NCBI RefSeq assembly: GCF_003151075.1 | Contig: NZ_CP029482.1 | Span: 1,054,001 to 1,118,000 of the forward strand | Direction: 5' to 3' | DNA from: Pseudomonas sp. 31-12 | Lineage (GTDB): Bacteria; Pseudomonadota; Gammaproteobacteria; Pseudomonadales; Pseudomonadaceae | Length of the DNA stretch: 64,000 nt | Shown here: positions 62,094 through 64,000 of the stretch, one piece after another | Numbering within the stretch: the first letter of the stretch is position 1 | How the letters are laid out: every line of letters begins with the position of its first letter | Made by a program: the position numbers and the translations under genes | The notes under the pieces: model-generated | Seen by the model: the letters and a program-made list of their open reading frames with translations, nothing else | Told to the model about the DNA's origin: nothing | The model's database searches: none

Positions 62094-62926
62094 GTTTTCT
62101 GGTGTTGCTGTTGGCTGTCTGGATCGAGAAGTTCTCGGCCCTGCGCCATCGGGTTCAACGTGACGGCGGTTGGGTGCGTGAGCTGAACAAGCTGGAAGTC
62201 AGCCCGCGTCTGATCGATCAGCCATGGCTGATATTGGTGGTGCTGGTGTTGCTGCCGGTAGCGCTGTTGGGTTTGTTGTTGGTGGTGCTGGAACCAGTGG
62301 CCTATGGGTTGCTGGCGTTGCCGGTGCACTTGCTGGTGGTGATTTACAGTCTGGGTCGCGGCGATCTGCTGGCCGGCCTTGGGCCGTTTCGTGATGCCTG
62401 GCGCCGGGAAGACCTGCAAGCGGCTGCCCATGTGGCGAAGCGCGACCTGGACATCTGCGCCGATAGCGGCGAGCAACTGCTTGAGCGGGTTGAAGGCCAT
62501 TTGCTGTGGGAGGCTTACCAGAGCTTTTTTGCGGTGATTTTCTGGTACTTCGTGCTGGGCCCGGTCGCCGCCCTTAGCTACCGGCTGCTGGCGCTGGCCG
62601 AAGAACACGGGCAGAACCCGGCCGTGGTCGAACGCGCGGCGCAGTTGCGTCACGCGTTTGATTGGGTGCCGGTGCGTCTGCTGGCGGCCAGTTTCGCGCT
62701 GGTCGGAAACTTTGTGGCGGTCAGCCGGGTGATGTTGCATGAACTGCTGAACTGGAACATCAGCGCCGCTCAGTTGATCGAGAAGGTCGGGCTGGTGGCC
62801 GGTGAAATTCCCGCACCGGTCGTCGGACCGGATGGCATCAACAGCCTCGACCGGATCTGGGAGTTGCTGCTGCGTGCGGCGGTGCTCTGGTACGCCGGTT
62901 TTGCGTTGTGGACAGTGTTGCCGTAG
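62090..62926 (+). CDS. ampE: AmpE, inner-membrane protein
   Basis: A protein of 278 residues with membrane segments near 40-80, 145-170, 195-215 and at the C-terminus (AAVLWYAGFALWTVL), and the AmpE/CobD-like parts SFLVLLLAVWIEKFSAL and VIFWYFVLGPVAALSYRLL. Its role next to AmpD is not settled; it was proposed to be a sensor in beta-lactamase control. The start overlaps the ampD stop. Confidence 0.95.
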   Translation: MSFLVLLLAVWIEKFSALRHRVQRDGGWVRELNKLEVSPRLIDQPWLILVVLVLLPVALLGLLLVVLEPVAYGLLALPVHLLVVIYSLGRGDLLAGLGPFRDAWRREDLQAAAHVAKRDLDICADSGEQLLERVEGHLLWEAYQSFFAVIFWYFVLGPVAALSYRLLALAEEHGQNPAVVERAAQLRHAFDWVPVRLLAASFALVGNFVAVSRVMLHELLNWNISAAQLIEKVGLVAGEIPAPVVGPDGINSLDRIWELLLRAAVLWYAGFALWTVLP

Positions 62927-62945
62927 CGCTGAAGTGAACACCATT

Positions 62946-63064
62946 GTGGCGAGGGGGCTTGCCCCCGTTCGGCTGCGGAGCAGTCGTAAAACCTGCGATT
63001 CGGTTTCACAGAACGAACGCTGGGGGACGCTTCGCGACCCAGCGGGGGCGAGCCCCCTCGCCAC
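62946..63064. repeat. REP inverted pair after ampE
   Basis: GTGGCGAGGGGGCTTGCCCC is met by its inverse (GGGGCGAGCCCCCTCGCCAC, one difference) 119 bases on. Same class as the 24032 pair. Confidence 0.9.
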
Positions 63065-63220
63065 AGGGATATCAATCGTCCCAAGTGCGCATCCTGCCGT
63101 TAACCTTAAGTTACAAAACCCCCTGCCGATTTAAGCTATACAGGGATAGCGCTGAATAGTGGCTATCTGCCGTCGACCTGCGCCTGCCAATAAAAATAAG
63201 AATCAAAAGGGAGACTTCCA

Positions 63221-64000
63221 GTGAAGAGCTTGCTCTATCCCGCCGTCGCGCTGATGAATCGCCTGAGCTTCGGCATGAAGTTCAGCCTGATCAGTGTGCT
63301 GTTCCTCGTGCCGATGCTGGTGACCAACTTCTATCTGGTTCGCGATTCCTATCGTGAATTCCAGGGCACCCAAGTCGAGTTGCAAAGCCTTGACCTGCTC
63401 GGCAGCAGCCTGACCCTGCGGCGTGATCTGGAAACACTGAACAACCTGGTGCAGATCAACGTCACCCTCGGCCAGTCCGGCAAGGCCGGCAATGTCGAGA
63501 CCAAGATCAGCGCCCTGGAACAAAGTGTTCTGGCTCGCCTGCAAGGGCTGATGGCGATGACCACGGACCCGGAGCAGATCACGGTGTTCGATGGCAAGCG
63601 CGATGAAATGATCGCGGCGTTCAAGGCCCAGCAAGCGGAAACATCCCTGCAAAGTAAAAGTGCGCTGATCGGCAAACTGCTCGGCAACGCGCAGATTTTC
63701 AGCCAGATCATCGCCACTCAAGCCGGTCTGAGTCGCGACAGTCAAAGCGACATGCGTCAGCTCAGCGAGCTCATTACCAACGTCACTCCGCCTGTTACTC
63801 AGCTTCTGGGCGACGGTCGGGCGATGGGTTCCTATTCGCTGGGGCAAGGTTTTCTGAATTCGTCGTCGAGCACCCGATTCGATGAGCTGCTGGCGCAAAT
63901 CGAAAAGCTCCAGGGTGAGTACAGTCTCAAGCTCAATGACGCATTGGGCTCCAGCAAGGCTGCGCGTGAAACCCTGGCGGCACAGGCCGAAAGCAGCAAG
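63221..64000 (+). CDS. Methyl-accepting chemotaxis protein, N-terminal part
   Basis: The frame starts at GTG 63221 with AAGGGAGA eight bases before it and is still open at the window end (260 codons seen). It has a membrane segment (about 21-41, FSLISVLFLVPMLVTNFYLV) after a short MNRLSFGMK cytosolic start, then a long helical periplasmic ligand domain. This is the layout of a chemoreceptor, and pseudomonads such as P. aeruginosa carry one after ampE. HAMP and signalling domains are outside the window, so the class is inferred. Confidence 0.8.
   Translation, partial: MKSLLYPAVALMNRLSFGMKFSLISVLFLVPMLVTNFYLVRDSYREFQGTQVELQSLDLLGSSLTLRRDLETLNNLVQINVTLGQSGKAGNVETKISALEQSVLARLQGLMAMTTDPEQITVFDGKRDEMIAAFKAQQAETSLQSKSALIGKLLGNAQIFSQIIATQAGLSRDSQSDMRQLSELITNVTPPVTQLLGDGRAMGSYSLGQGFLNSSSSTRFDELLAQIEKLQGEYSLKLNDALGSSKAARETLAAQAESSK

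Overview
This looks like a chromosomal segment of a Pseudomonas, most likely of the P. fluorescens group. Three things point there. The core gene order (smpB, ratA/rnfH, bamE, fur, recN, grpE-dnaK-dnaJ, dapB, carA-carB, greA, yhbY, rlmE-ftsH-folP-glmM-tpiA-secG, tRNA-Leu, tRNA-fMet, rimP-nusA-infB-rbfA-truB-rpsO-pnp; later nadC, a DUF1631 gene, ampD-ampE, chemoreceptor) is the pseudomonad order. The tmRNA encodes the tag ANDETYGEYALAA. The intergenic REP elements are of the pseudomonad GC-rich type. No phage, insertion sequence, transposase or CRISPR array is visible.

Layout. Positions 1-10643 hold the Pel exopolysaccharide operon, pelA (3' part) to pelG, tightly coupled and closed by a strong terminator. 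Positions 10834-12253 hold an exported crotonase-fold protein and an Ohr-type peroxidase. Positions 12290-15300 are an accessory stretch: twin REP elements, a small DUF6124-like gene, a small lipoprotein, the tmRNA gene, and two paralogous small exported proteins. A deleted copy of the tmRNA gene lies between those paralogues, so the block arose by tandem duplication. Positions 15383-24012 are a lactate-utilisation locus: lldP-lutA-lutB-lutC-dld on the minus strand, divergent from the GntR/FadR regulator lldR, with a perfect palindromic operator between them. LutABC stands where other pseudomonads carry lldD.

Positions 24170-56193 are housekeeping: trans-translation (smpB), outer-membrane assembly (bamE), iron control (fur), SOS repair (recN behind a LexA-like box), heat shock (grpE behind a textbook sigma-32 promoter, then dnaK and dnaJ), lysine and carbamoyl-phosphate synthesis, transcription and translation factors, and the rimP to pnp block. 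The carA leader holds two inverted repeats followed by an intrinsic-terminator hairpin, separate from the dapB terminator, which suggests attenuation.

Positions 56328-64000 hold a tRNA-Thr without an encoded CCA, an unrecognised exported protein of repeated coiled-coil segments joined by serine linkers, a DUF6388-like gene, nadC, a DUF1631 gene, ampD-ampE, a REP pair and the 5' part of a chemoreceptor gene that leaves the window.

The best candidates for something undescribed are the serine-linker coiled-coil protein (56412-57443), the exported crotonase (10834-11793), and the duplicated tmRNA/small exported protein block (13557-15300). Functions for these are inference only.
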